Shown: in pieces, positions 38,144-52,823 of the stretch
Layout of the letters: each line of letters opens with the position of its first letter
Numbering within the stretch: the first letter of the stretch is position 1
DNA from: Candidatus Hartigia pinicola
Lineage (GTDB): Bacteria; Pseudomonadota; Gammaproteobacteria; Enterobacterales; Enterobacteriaceae
Direction of reading: 5' to 3'
Length of the DNA stretch: 64,000 bases
Assembly: GCA_020541205.1 (NCBI GenBank)
Contig: CP048208.1
Location: 930,001 to 994,000 of the forward strand
Position numbers and translations under genes: made by a program
Notes under the pieces: generated by a model
Database searches by the model: none
What the model saw: only the letters and a program-made list of their open reading frames with translations
What the model was told of the DNA's origin: nothing

Positions 38144-38761
38144 CTACAGTAGGTTTCTGTATTTCTGTTGAGATAATAACATATATTTTTTGTGTAATTT
38201 AGCTACTGTATGAGAGATATTGAATCTACCATTGTAATTATGTATAATGTCATGAGCATACAATAAACGTTTTTCTCTATGTGCTTGCGATTTTAAAATC
38301 TGAATTACATGCTTTTTGCTAATCTTATCTCTTTTCATAGTACGTGAAATTTGTTCTTTAGGTGTCACATCGATAAGAAGAATACGGTTAGCCAAATGGG
38401 ATAGATGATTTTCAATGAGTAACGGTGTAACCCATAAAATATAATTGGTATCATTTTCCCGTAATTGTCTTTGTGTTTCTTGATGAATTAATGGATGAAG
38501 TAGATTATTTAACCATTTTTTTTTATTGTTTTCAAAAAAAATTATATTTCTAAGACGTTTTCGATTAAGTGAACCATCAGAATGAATAATATTGACGCCA
38601 AATTGGTTTACAATAGCATTAAGTGCGGGGGAGCCAAATGTAACTAGTTGTCTAGCGATAACATCGGAATCAATAACGCGTATCCCTAAATTAGTAAATT
38701 CATTAGTCACTGTTGTTTTACCGCTACCAATGCCACCTGTTAGAGCAATAATATAAGTCAT
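38144..38761 (-). CDS. coaE: Dephospho-CoA kinase
   Basis: Phosphorylates the 3'-hydroxyl of dephospho-CoA with ATP, the last step of coenzyme A synthesis in the cytoplasm. It has 205 residues (E. coli 206). The P-loop GGIGSGKTT (9-17) and VIDSDVIARQLV (29-40) are clear, followed by LLHPLIHQE, the lid region and the WVTPLLIE core strand. The C-terminal tail is diverged. In E. coli it lies near mutT and secA in the same relative orientation (zapD and yacG between them); here those are lost and coaE stands alone. The ATG has no visible Shine-Dalgarno, only an A/T-rich leader. Two long homopolymers, A9 (38516-38524) and T8 (38534-38541, minus-strand sense), lie within the frame and could cause slippage. 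Confidence 0.96.
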   Translation of the reverse strand: MTYIIALTGGIGSGKTTVTNEFTNLGIRVIDSDVIARQLVTFGSPALNAIVNQFGVNIIHSDGSLNRKRLRNIIFFENNKKKWLNNLLHPLIHQETQRQLRENDTNYILWVTPLLIENHLSHLANRILLIDVTPKEQISRTMKRDKISKKHVIQILKSQAHREKRLLYAHDIIHNYNGRFNISHTVAKLHKKYMLLSQQKYRNLL

Positions 38762-39216
38762 AATTTTATTTATATATATTTAAAAAACGATAAATACATA
38801 GATTTACATGTTTGTTTATAATTATATAGATTATATAAATAATAAGTTTATTGATCATGTTATGATTAAATAATTTAATATTATATATGTAAAATATTTT
38901 ATTATTATAAATAATAGTATTTCAAATACTAAAATACTTGTTAAATATTCATTTAATATTAAATATTAGAAGATATAGAGATCTATATGATCGTCATCAT
39001 TAAAAGTATATAGTAGTAATTAGGTAAGCTATCATTTTATCGTATTTTAGATTTATAAATAATATTATAATTTTAATAATACCTTCATTATATTATATGT
39101 TATGAAATCATTAATATAATGTTTAGTATAGAAATAGTTTCAGTACGATCCTGTAGAAAATATTATAAAGATTTCTTTTTGATAACAGATTAATAAATTA
39201 AATATTTCTCAGTTGT

Positions 39217-39255
39217 ATATTTTAAATATTACTATCATAGTAATATTTAAAATAT
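39217..39255. repeat. Long perfect inverted repeat
   Basis: Two 19-base arms (39217-39235 and 39237-39255) are perfect complements around a single base at 39236. One further T-G pair could form outside. Nearly all A/T. No gene lies within 450 bases. It could extrude as a cruciform, be a terminator core without its tail, or mark a past rearrangement. Confidence 0.5.
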
Positions 39256-40242
39256 GTAATTGATTTTATTGTATTTGATTTAATAAGAAAATAAACACAG
39301 TGTGAAAATATTTTAAATTAATAAAAATAATAAAATGAAATATTCAACTAGAATATTCCAAAAATGAATGACTAATTATTGTTATTAAGATTGACTAGTT
39401 GCACTTTATAACTGACACTGACTTGTTATGTATATAAACAAATTTCATGAAAGCAATTACTTTTAATCCTAATTATTATTTAAAGAGCAGCATTATAGTT
39501 ACTAGAAGTATGATAACACTAAATAAAAATATTATAACTTATTATATGTATTGGTTTCAATTTCAAGAAAATAAGTTATGATTATTGTAGTTTTTTTATT
39601 GAACATTATATCGAAATGAGTGATTTTACTAATAGTAATAAAAGATTCAAGAACATTAATAAGCCTACAAGATAGCTTCCTGAATTTTGTATGAAATAAT
39701 AATGTAAGTTATTAAATAATAAAGTTGTTATATTAAATCAATTTTTAAAATTGTTGATATACTCTATATATTGTAGAGAAATATAATAATTATCTAAATG
39801 TATTTATGTTAACATAACTTTGAGTTATTATCAACTTCCAAATCATCTTCTATGTTTTGATATAATTAAACTAAATTTTATATTCTAGAGTGCCAGATTA
39901 TTTACATCAGTATCGAGTATTTCTTAATATTTTAAGCAAATAGTTACAGTATTCGTAAAGATTGAAATTATTTTCATAGCATATTCGTCTATAAATGCTA
40001 GATATTAACAATTTTGATGTTGTGACAAAAGCAGTATAATTTTGCATATTAACATGATCATAGATATTTCAATTATTATAAATTAACATATATCGCTATT
40101 TCTAATATTAATTGATAAGATAGTTGAGACATTTACTTAAATAATGTTTATCTGAAACTAATATTTTAATTTTGCATGAAACGTAATCTAACTTATAAAA
40201 TAATGGCTGAGTTTGTAATGATCATAGTAATTCATAAGTTTT

Positions 40243-40269
40243 CGGATTTAAAATCCGTTGTTTTATTTT
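40243..40269 (+). terminator. Short terminator-like hairpin
   Basis: Stem CGGATT/AATCCG with loop TAA (40243-40257), followed by the T-rich tail TTGTTTTATTTT. The stem-loop core also resembles the anticodon arm of tRNA-Leu(UAA), but no D arm, T arm or acceptor stem can be drawn around it, so a terminator relic is the better reading. Confidence 0.35.
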
Positions 40270-41897
40270 AAGGCTGTATAATTTTTGATATAATGAAGAT
40301 CTTTTATATTACAAACTTTTTTAGTTTAGTTTCTAAGTTAGAATGAATTTTAAATCTCTATATATTCTAGTATCTTAATTATAAAGTGAACGTCAAAATG
40401 TATCGAAAATTAATCTAGTTATTACAAACAATGATTATAATTATACTCAGCAATTAATGAGTAAAATTTTATTTAAGCTTGGCTAGTTATCGTTGTAAAT
40501 TATGATATGATGACTTTTATACTTATCGTGATGATACATTAATATATAACTTACTTAATATCGTGTACGTAGTGTATTGAAGAATTCCAGAGATTTCATT
40601 TAGGAAAAGAAGAACTGTTCTAGTAAAATATTGTTGTCTTCTTTTTAAAATACTACCTGTTGTATTATAGTTTGTACGCATTCAGAGTTACTTAATGTAT
40701 GTGATGAAGTTTAAATGTGCCTCGATGTGGCGATTAAATGAATGTGCTTTTAGTAGTCTAGGATAATTGAGATTATATTTAGCACTATGTAGTGGAGTGA
40801 AGATTTTACTGTAATCTTAAAATACTCATATTGATGACAAGTATATTTCTCTATTCATTAAGTATTAAATTAATTATTAAGATATAAATATAATGCTTTA
40901 TTCTTTAAAGTTTTATAATCTATATGAATAAGTTTAATAATTAGAATATTAATAGTGATCTACATTCAAAATACACTTTCAATTATATACCTGTCATACT
41001 GTCATTGAAAATTTTATTGTAACCATTCAGAAATTTTTAATAATTTATTTCTGACTCAGAACATTTAACGATGATTTTTACCATGGTTTAGATAGCGAGA
41101 AAACTATTACATTAACTCATGATTAAGATTTTTAAATAAAATTGAACATTATGTGATGTTATGATTTTTTTGTGTAATTGTAAAAATCTATTTTAAGCTG
41201 TTATTTTACTGATATTACAATAATATAATTAATAAAATCTATTATGTATCTGTGTTGATCATGAACATGATGATGCCAGTTGATGTAATAACAAAAAATA
41301 TTTAAATTAAAAGTAATACTCAGTATTAATGAATTATACTTTTCGCTATTTTAGTAGCGTGTTAGTTTATTTATACTTAAATAATTCTTTCATTATAACT
41401 ATATAACTAAAATCTAGTTGTATAAAATTACGTACTTTTTAATAGATATAAATTGTTTTAATTATTTTTTATAGATACTGATTTTATAGTATAAATATTA
41501 TTGATATTGTAAAAATAGATTTAATGATGAGATTGACTATATGATATTAATCAGAATTATTAAATATCTATATTTTAAATGAATTCGAGAAAATCAAAAG
41601 TATCATTAATAAATTTCTGTATCAGTAACGTTAGAACTTAAAAAAAGAATTACGAAATGAAAAATTAATAAATAATTTCATTTATTAATGTGAGTCGCGA
41701 TAATAAAACATTTTCTAGATACTTATTAATATTTTAAAAGATTAATTTTATTTAATAAATTTATCATTTAAAGCTAAAGACTGTCAAATATAAAAATTTT
41801 AAGAAATATTTGATACTTGTTTTTATATTGCTTCATCTAGTATTATTGTCTGACTCTTTTAGAAATATATCCAATAGGTTTTAGGGTTTTTTTTATT

Positions 41898-42485
41898 TTA
41901 AGCAGATACTTTAAAGCTATGAAGACGACTGATTGCTTTATCCATGCTATCAGTCAGAAAAATATCGGTACATCTTACGGATTCATCGATAGCTTGATTA
42001 ATCAATTTCTGCTCAAAAATAGTTGGGTTGCTAAGAACAAAGTCAACAACTTTATTTTTATCACCAGGATGACCTATACCAATTCGTAAGCGATAAAAAT
42101 TTGTATTATTAAATTTGTTTTCAATATCTTTAAGACCATTATGACCATTATTACTTCCGCCTAGTTTTATTTTAGCTACACCAGGAGGAAAATTTAATTC
42201 ATCATGTGCTATTAAAATCTCATGAGGGTTAATATGATAAAAATTAGCAACTGTTAAAATTGACTTACCACTTAAATTCATAAAAGTATTTGGTATAAGA
42301 AGATGAACATCATTACTATTGATATGAATACAAGAAGTGTAACCAAAAAATTTTACTTCTTTTTTAAGTTTTTTATGATAGCGATTAGTGAGAAGTGTCA
42401 CATACCATGCACCTGCGTTATGACGCGTTTTATCATATTCCACACCTAGATTTGCAAGCCCAACAATTAACTTAATTTTACTCAT
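41898..42485 (-). CDS. pth: Peptidyl-tRNA hydrolase
   Basis: Releases peptides from tRNAs dropped by stalled ribosomes, recycling the tRNA; essential and cytoplasmic. It has 195 residues (E. coli 194). Catalytic His22 (TRHNAG) and the supporting residues Asn12, Asn70, Asp95 and Asn116 are all present, matching E. coli His20, Asn10, Asn68, Asp93 and Asn114 in the usual numbering. The family motif GL-NPG reads GLANLG here: the proline next to the active-site Asn12 is a leucine, which is uncommon. No clear ribosome site lies before the ATG. It stays upstream of prs in the E. coli orientation, but its usual partner ychF is now 13 kb away on the other strand. Confidence 0.97.
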   Translation of the reverse strand: MSKIKLIVGLANLGVEYDKTRHNAGAWYVTLLTNRYHKKLKKEVKFFGYTSCIHINSNDVHLLIPNTFMNLSGKSILTVANFYHINPHEILIAHDELNFPPGVAKIKLGGSNNGHNGLKDIENKFNNTNFYRLRIGIGHPGDKNKVVDFVLSNPTIFEQKLINQAIDESVRCTDIFLTDSMDKAISRLHSFKVSA

Positions 42486-44229
42486 GGAATATATTTCACA
42501 ATTAATAAAAAACTGTTTTTAAGTGTACTGTATAAGAGTAGAGTGTGTAAAATAAAAATAAACAACATTACTTATATTGATGTAAATGGTTAAGATGAAT
42601 ATTTTTAAAAAATTAATACTTATATACAAATCATAAATAAAGTTTATTAAAATAATTCTTATTATAAATAATATTTTTATACTATCAATAAAAATAAAAA
42701 ATAATTTTCTAAAGTTTTTAAATGTGCCAACATGTTAATCTGGGTAATATTAAAGTAAATATAAAAAATAAAATAGCTTATTTTATACTCAATATTTAAT
42801 GAGTATGACTTAGTTTTATAATTAAAAATTTAGTATTGCATTTGATTATTTTATGTGCTTATGTGATTCTTTATTGAATTCTATTAAGGTCAGTATATAT
42901 TTAGGATTATTATTAGTGCAATAATTGTATTTTTTGATAAAAATGAGTGTGCGAAAAAATATTGACTATCATAAGTTAATATTATAATATTTTCATTTCA
43001 ACTAAAAAGATAATCATTGTTTTACAAATAATATTAATTATTTCAAATAGTTGTATATAAAATACTCAAAATAAATTTAAGTAATGTATGAAGTGTCATT
43101 TTTATCTATAATGTTAGAAAAATTATTTATGTCTTAATTAAATGTATACTAAAATAGTTAAGTTTTATCAACAACTAAAAGTATAATGATGTTAAATAAA
43201 ATTAATATTGCTTTAAATTAAGATTCAGTATTAATTTTTAGTAAAAGCTACTAATTTTAAAAATGATGTGACTATAATATAAAATTGCTTTTATTTTTTT
43301 ATTTAAGGGAACTTGTCAAAATTGTTTAAATATGATCATTTTATATATTATTTGCTAAATAGAAAAGAACTATATAGTAATATTCAACAGATAATTTCAA
43401 TCAATGCAACTTTTATTACTCAAGATCTAAAGACAAACTACTGAGGAATAAATGTGTATAAATTTATTTTATACGAGTATAAATGCTTAACAGCAGGGAT
43501 TAGTAAAGTATGTTATACAGTACCTTAGAAACGGTACTGATATACTATCTTGAAAATTTTAAAACATCGTCAACAATATACCTAAGCTTACTTGATGAGG
43601 TAGAAAACAATGTGGTTAGAAAAAATTTTATCAGAACTTATCGAAATGTTAACACAATTTTCGTGATTATCAATACATAAAATACAGATCCAGCTTAAAA
43701 ATTATAATATGAATAAAAGTATTATAACATAAAATAAAATATAGCGATAGAAAGATATAAAATATTTACTCTATAAAATTATATACATACATGATTTATA
43801 TCAGGAATAAAATACACTTTGATATATTTTAGACATTTTAATGTACTTATTAAGATGAGAAATTTATATAATCTATGTTTTTAATGTCATTTTAGAGAGT
43901 TTTATTATTTGACGTATCAAAGATAACATCTCCAAATGTAGTAAACATGATACTTATTTAAATGAGCGTCTTTAGTTTATGCATTTAGTATTTATTTTTC
44001 TATTGGAAAGCAAAAATATTTTTTAAACCCTGTAGCTTCTTGAACATTTGAGAATATTAGTCATTTTCAAGTGATTTGTATTGTTTGTTATTTTAAATGA
44101 ATGTCACTAGAAATTTAAAAATGAATATTTATTAAAATAAATATAAACAAAGCTTTTATAGTGAGCTTTCAACTATAGAAGCTTTGTTTATATGAAAAGA
44201 TAATGTTGAGATATTTTGTTAAGACATCC
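42486..44229. other. AT-rich spacer between pth and prs
   Basis: 1.7 kb; ychH and dauA, which lie here in E. coli, have left no visible trace. It holds an orphan hairpin (7-bp arms 43518-43524/43533-43539) and the strong terminator of the prs transcript (44143-44191). Confidence 0.7.
44143..44191 (-). terminator. Terminator of the lolB-ispE-prs transcript
   Basis: A 20-base-arm stem (44143-44162/44172-44191) with a 9-base loop and one non-Watson-Crick position begins 38 bases after the prs stop. It is the longest stem next to a gene in this window. The sequence after it on the minus strand is U-rich but mixed with A (ATTTATTTT). Its survival in otherwise randomised DNA argues that it is under selection. 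Confidence 0.65.
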
Positions 44230-46123
<1,894 letters not shown>

Positions 46124-46127
<4 letters not shown>

Positions 46128-46783
46128 CTTTTTAAAGTCCAATTATCTATTTTTATCTTAATTAATCGAATTCCTTGATATAGCTCTAAGCTTTTCGGTA
46201 ATATTGGTATAGTATTCTTATTATAAGATAAATAACTAAGTTGCCATTTTCCACTGTTATTTTCAAAAGTAACAGATTTTAGTAAATGATTTTTATCAAG
46301 TTCGAATTCTCTTGCGCGCCCAGGAGAACCAATGAGCCATGCTGTTAAATCATCTAGAGGAATTATCATTCCAGTGAATTGATGCATTAGATCAGAAGAA
46401 AGATGACTTATATGTTTCTGTCCAGTTTTAGTTTTTAGACATGATATATTAGGTCTCACAATAATTTCTAACTCTTTAATACCTAATGGATTAATTATTA
46501 ATAAACGGTATTTTTTTAGCGAATATTGATGCCAAAAGAAGTTTGCATAAATTTTTTTTTGATCTTCTTGATACATGCAAGAACCACGAATCTGATATTC
46601 ATGAAGTGTATTTAGTTTTGCTTGATGCGTTTCCCATTGTGGATCAGAGATTAATTCTGTACTAGATTTTTTGTATTCATTTTTTACACAATTAGTCAAT
46701 AACAGGCAAGATACAAGAAATAGAAACCAAAAAGTACGTGTGATTAAAGAGTAATATGAAGAAAAAATAGTAGAAATCTGCAT
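46124..46783 (-). CDS. lolB: Outer-membrane lipoprotein insertion protein LolB
   Basis: Receives lipoproteins from the periplasmic carrier LolA and inserts them into the outer membrane; it is itself a lipoprotein. It has 219 residues from the ATG at 46783 (a TTG four codons upstream is less likely). A hydrophobic signal segment (17-30) is followed by two possible lipid-bearing cysteines: Cys32, which aligns with E. coli but has Asn at -1, and Cys26, which has a canonical LVSC lipobox. Conserved blocks: YQIRGSC, KKIYANFFWHQY, YRLLIINPLG, QFTGMIIPLDDLTAWLIGSPG and IKIDNWTLK. First gene of lolB-ispE-prs, overlapping ispE by 4 bases. An A9 run (46552-46560) lies in the frame. No other Lol gene is in this window. 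Confidence 0.94.
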
Positions 46784-48044
46784 AATTATTCTCAAATATA
46801 ATCTATTATATAATATAATAATGAGTTCTTAGAGTTTATTCAGTATTTTTTTTGCAAAAAATGAAGTAAATACTAGATGAACAAGCTAAAAGCAAGTTTT
46901 TAAAAAACCTTATAGCGTGTTCTGCATGTAAAAATATTTTTCAGTCAATATCATTATATGTTCAAACACTGAATTCTGGGAGATTAAATCATACGTATAG
47001 AGCATTTTTCATTTTTGTTATTGTAATAATTGAAACGCATATATGATAGATACCACTTATATTGTTAATTTGTATAATCTAGATCTCTTAATATATTTCA
47101 AAAATGTAAGCAATGTTGTGTAGGTTAAAAGTTATTAAGGTGTATTTTATATTTGTAAAGTTTTCTTCTGTCATTACTATAACTTGATGAGGATATTTTA
47201 AGTGTCTACTGATATCGATTGCTTAATTTATATAAACTTCTACCTGTATTATAGTTATATTTACGATTTATATTAGTATTTTTATAATGTTTAAATTAAA
47301 AATTACTGAATTGTGCAATAGTCATTATATTGAATTTTTGCTAAGAAAAGTTCTAGGAGAATATTTCTCATTACTAATACATTTTCAAGATATATAATTT
47401 TATCTAACGCTTCTAGATACATATTAATTTGTTATGAATGTTTATTTTGCAGATTTATGAAAAAATACAGTGACATTTTTAAAAGCATTCTTAGCTAATA
47501 TTATTATTGTAGAATTATCAAATTGTAATAGAATGTATATAAATAATTCAGTTTAAAAAATTTAAATAATATTTTATTATTAATACTTATTGAAGTACAA
47601 TGTGTTACTTTGTTATAGAAAAGTACGTTAATATTCGTCTTTAATACTGTGATTTAAAATTATTAGTAGACTGAAGTAGAAATTATAAATCAGATTTCAG
47701 TAATTTAATTAATATAGTTTGTATTCTTTAATAATTATTTATTAACAAGCTATATAGCTATATCTTATACTTATTATTTATAATAGCTGCGCATGTCTTA
47801 GTCTGAATCAGAATAATATATTTTTATAAATAGTGTAAATAAAATTAAGTATGTTATTAACATTATCTTATTTATGTAGATGTAAAATCAAATATTTATA
47901 GGCATTATTTTTTTGAATTTTTCGTTTTTAAAGAACAGAAAGTTATAATTTAATTATTTATAATAGTTAGTAAATAGATAATAACAGTATATTTCTATAA
48001 AAGAAATAATTTTTAATTTATAAATATAATTAAACATAAAAATC

Positions 48045-48068
48045 TTATTAGCCCGCATCACTAATCAT
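48045..48068 (+). repeat. Repeat with TTATTAGCCCGCAT core, copy 2
   Basis: Same 14-base core as at 30296, three different middle bases, then the shared TAATCAT. Both copies lie on the plus strand in gene-free DNA 17.7 kb apart. No function assigned. Confidence 0.35.
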
Positions 48069-49085
48069 AAAATAGCTAGTATCATATTTGTGAATAGGAA
48101 ATTTCAGTTCTGAAAATCAAGCATTCACGTCAAGATTTATTAAAGAAATCTCAAGTTTACAGTGGTGTTGCATAGTCTACATATAAAAAAATAACATGGT
48201 ATTTGAGTCTTAATGAGAAGCAAAAGTGTAAGAGTAATGCATTTAATAGTGATGTGGTTTTATAATATCTTTGATGCAAAATTAAATAAGTGTATAATTA
48301 ACACACGGTGGTTAATTAGTAAGTTCTTTAATATGTATTGAAAGAAAAGAAGATTCTTTAGTATTGGCGAATCACAAATATTCAGATAAGTTAAAATTAT
48401 ATTTGTGCTTTTTCAATAATTATTTTCTATTAAGTAAATTAAAATGTTTATTTTAAAAATCATTTATCATGGAAAAATCTTTGTATCTTAAAATAAATAT
48501 TTATAACGTATTATATCAGTTGTGTTTTATATTTGTAAACCGAAAAAGAAAGTGTTTGAATTACTTAAATAGTGAAATATTTTTTTAATAAAAGAAGGAA
48601 AATAATCGAATTTCTCAAAAATTAGTGACTTGAACGGTACATAAAATAATAGAAAACTGAATGTAGAAGTGGCAAGAATATTTAAAATATAGAGTAAATA
48701 CTGAAGTGATTAAATAATTGAATATTGTTAAAAAAATATCTTAATATGATATTATGAGCATGACAACAATTTTATTATGATTATTAATAAATCCATAGTT
48801 AAATATATGATGAAAACATAGTGAAACAAACCAACTTTATTAAAATGATATCGTTTATCTTGAAAGATAAAACAAAATATTAAAAATTAAAAATATTTAT
48901 TATTTATACTGTCAAATGATCTTGTATACATTATTTAACAAAACTCTTTCCATCTAAAGCCTAAACTATGAAAGCTAAATTTATTGTTGAATAAGAGAAT
49001 AGATATTATAGGATGAGTTGCGTTCCTAATCTGTAGTTTTTATAATTTACACTTATAGAAAAAGAATAAAAATCTATGAGAGAAT

Positions 49086-49137
49086 GACTAAATTAGCATT
49101 AACAGAAATGGGACTAAATTAGCATTAACAGAAATGG
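49086..49137 (+). repeat. Perfect 26-bp tandem duplication
   Basis: Two identical 26-base units (49086-49111 and 49112-49137) follow one another exactly, and the first three bases of a third begin at 49138. Since the surrounding spacer is highly diverged, a perfect copy implies a recent slippage duplication. It sits about 190 bases before prfA. Useful as a variable-number marker between strains. Confidence 0.9.
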
Positions 49138-49328
49138 GACAGAGTACTGATTCTGAATAAATTATTACATTATTGATTTAAATATTGACTAACTTTTTAA
49201 GTTATTCACTGGTAACATTACCAATCAAATGATTGTGGTATAGTGATTTAGAATGTTTATAGTTGCTTAGATACAGATTGGAGTTAATTGTCATTAACCA
49301 ACATTTAATTATAGGTCTGATATAACTA

Positions 49329-50426
49329 ATGAAGCCTTCTATTGTTGTAAAGCTAGAAGCATTACAAGAACGCTATAAAGAACTTCAAGCACACCTAGCT
49401 GATGCAAGTGTAATTTCTGATCAGGGGCGTTTTCTTGCTTTATCAAAAGAATATTCTCAATTAGCAAATGTGTCACAATGTTTTAGTGCATGGTGTAGTG
49501 TTCAGAAAGATATCGAAACAGCAGAAATGATGCTAGATGACCCTGAAATGAAAGAAATGGCTCAAGAAGAGCTAAAAAATGCAAAAGTACGGAATCAAGA
49601 CTTTGAACAGAAATTAAAACTGCTGTTACTGCCTAAAAACTCTGATGATGAATATAATTGTTTTCTAGAAATTCGAGCTGGTTCAGGTGGTGATGAAGCT
49701 TCTATTTTTGTGGGTGACTTATTCCGTATGTACAGTCGCTTTGCAGAAGCTAATCACTGGAATATAGAGCTGATGAATACTAGTGATGGTGAACGCGGTG
49801 GTTTTAAGGAAATTATTGCAAAAGTTTCTGGTGATCGTGTATATCAACGATTAAAGTTTGAGTCTGGTGGGCATCGAGTTCAGCGTATCCCTGAAACTGA
49901 ATCGCAAGGGCGTATTCATACTTCAACATGTACTATCGCTGTACTTCCTGAACTGCCAAAATCTGATTTACCTGAAATTAGTTCTGTAGATATACGCATT
50001 GATACATTCCGTTCATCTGGTGCTGGGGGGCAACACGTTAATACTACAGATTCAGCAATTCGTATTACCCATATTCCAACGGGGATTGTTGTTGCATGTC
50101 AGGATGAGCGCTCGCAACATAAGAATAAATCAAAAGCAATGTCTGTATTAGGTTCCCGTATTCGTCAAGCAGAAATAAATAAACGACAATTAGTAGAAGC
50201 ATCTGAACGTCGAAATCTTTTGGGTACAGGAGACCGCTCTGATCGTATCCGTACTTATAATTTTCCTCAAGGACGAGTAACGGATCATCGTATTAACTTA
50301 ACGCTTTATTGTTTGAATGAAATTATGGAGGGAAAATTAAACACTTTAATTCAGCCGATTATTCAGGAATATCAAGCTGATCAATTGTCTGTATTCTCTG
50401 AGAAAAAAACTAATGAAATACAGTGA
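49329..50426 (+). CDS. prfA: Peptide chain release factor 1
   Basis: Recognises UAA and UAG stop codons in the ribosomal A site and triggers peptide release. It has 365 residues (E. coli 360). Visible: N-terminal helices, the decoding loop with the codon-reading tripeptide Pro188-Glu189-Thr190 (E. coli PAT), and the catalytic GGQ motif (233-235) in [10 protein letters not shown]. Gln235 is the target of PrmC methylation. The C-terminal domain carries [14 protein letters not shown]. The ATG is set by the conserved MKPSIV start; the ribosome site is only a distant AGGT. It overlaps prmC by 14 bases, so the factor and its modifying enzyme are co-expressed. hemA, the usual first gene of this operon, is missing. 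Confidence 0.98.
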   Translation: MKPSIVVKLEALQERYKELQAHLADASVISDQGRFLALSKEYSQLANVSQCFSAWCSVQKDIETAEMMLDDPEMKEMAQEELKNAKVRNQDFEQKLKLLLLPKNSDDEYNCFLEIRAGSGGDEASIFVGDLFRMYSRFAEANHWNIELMNTSDGERGGFKEIIAKVSGDRVYQRLKFESGGHRVQRIPETESQGRIHTSTCTIAVLPELPKSDLPEISSVDIRIDTFRSSGAGGQHVNTTDSAIRITHIPTGIVVACQDERSQHKNKSKAMSVLGSRIRQAEINKRQLVEASERRNLLGTGDRSDRIRTYNFPQGRVTDHRINLTLYCLNEIMEGKLNTLIQPIIQEYQADQLSVFSEKKTNEIQ

Positions 50427-51243
50427 ATGGATCAACTTCGCAGTAGAAAAATTGCTAGCTAGTGATAGCTCAAAACGTGATGCTGAAATTTTGCTTCAGC
50501 ATGTGACTAGGAAAAGTCGTACTTTTATTTTTGCATTCCCAGAAACTGAGATTAATATAAAGGAAGAAGTTAAACTTGCATTATTGTTACAGCGTCGTGA
50601 ATTAGGAGAACCCATTGCTTATTTAATTGGTGAGCGTGAGTTTTGGTCCTTGCCTTTCTACGTGTCATCTGCTACCTTAATCCCACGTCCTGATACTGAG
50701 TGTCTTGTTGAACAAGCACTCGCTCGTTTACCAAAATACACTAGTCGTGTTTTGGATCTTGGTACAGGAACAGGGGTAATTGCATTAGCTATTGCTTCTG
50801 AATGTCAAAAAAGTAAAGTTGTTGGTCTTGATTTTAATTTTGATGCAGTATCTTTAGCACTGAAGAATCAGCAACGTCTTGCAATCAATAATGTACATTT
50901 TTTACAAAGTGATTGGTTCACATCACTGTCAGGTCAATATTTTGATATAATTGTAAGCAATCCTCCTTATATTGATAAAAAAGATTGTCATTTACAGCAA
51001 GGTGATGTAAGATTTGAACCTTTGACTGCATTAGTGGCGGATAAACAAGGCATCTCTCATCTATCACATATTATAGATAAATCAAGATCATACTTAAAAT
51101 CTAAAGGTTGGTTACTTGTCGAGCATGGATGGCAGCAAAGCGTTAAAATTCATAAATTATTTAAACATTATGGATATAAAAATATTGAAAGTTGTCAAGA
51201 TTACAGTGGTCAAGACAGAATTATACTTGGTCAATGGTATTGA
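50413..51243 (+). CDS. prmC: Release factor glutamine methyltransferase
   Basis: S-adenosylmethionine-dependent methyltransferase that N5-methylates the GGQ glutamine of release factors 1 and 2, improving termination. It has 276 residues (E. coli 277). The N-terminal helical domain recognises the factor ([23 protein letters not shown]). The Rossmann core has LDLGTGTG (114-121) for SAM and the catalytic NPPY (183-186). It starts inside prfA (14-base overlap), so translation is probably coupled. The genes after it in E. coli (sirB2, sirB1) are gone before kdsA. Confidence 0.97.
   Translation: MKYSEWINFAVEKLLASDSSKRDAEILLQHVTRKSRTFIFAFPETEINIKEEVKLALLLQRRELGEPIAYLIGEREFWSLPFYVSSATLIPRPDTECLVEQALARLPKYTSRVLDLGTGTGVIALAIASECQKSKVVGLDFNFDAVSLALKNQQRLAINNVHFLQSDWFTSLSGQYFDIIVSNPPYIDKKDCHLQQGDVRFEPLTALVADKQGISHLSHIIDKSRSYLKSKGWLLVEHGWQQSVKIHKLFKHYGYKNIESCQDYSGQDRIILGQWY

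Positions 51244-52823
<1,580 letters not shown>

Larger units (their letters stand above)
38762..41897. other. AT-rich spacer, no gene seen
   Basis: 3.1 kb without a recognisable gene. It contains a strikingly long perfect inverted repeat (39217-39255) and a terminator-like hairpin (40243-40269). Confidence 0.65.
46784..49328. other. Spacer where hemA is expected
   Basis: In E. coli hemA lies between lolB and prfA, on the prfA strand, ending just before prfA. Here 2.5 kb of AT-rich DNA carries no recognisable glutamyl-tRNA reductase fragment. It contains copy 2 of the TTATTAGCCCGCAT repeat (48045-48068), an 8-bp hairpin (48295-48318) and a tandem duplication (49086-49137). Promoter(s) for prfA and lolB must lie at its two ends but could not be pinned down. 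Confidence 0.65.
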
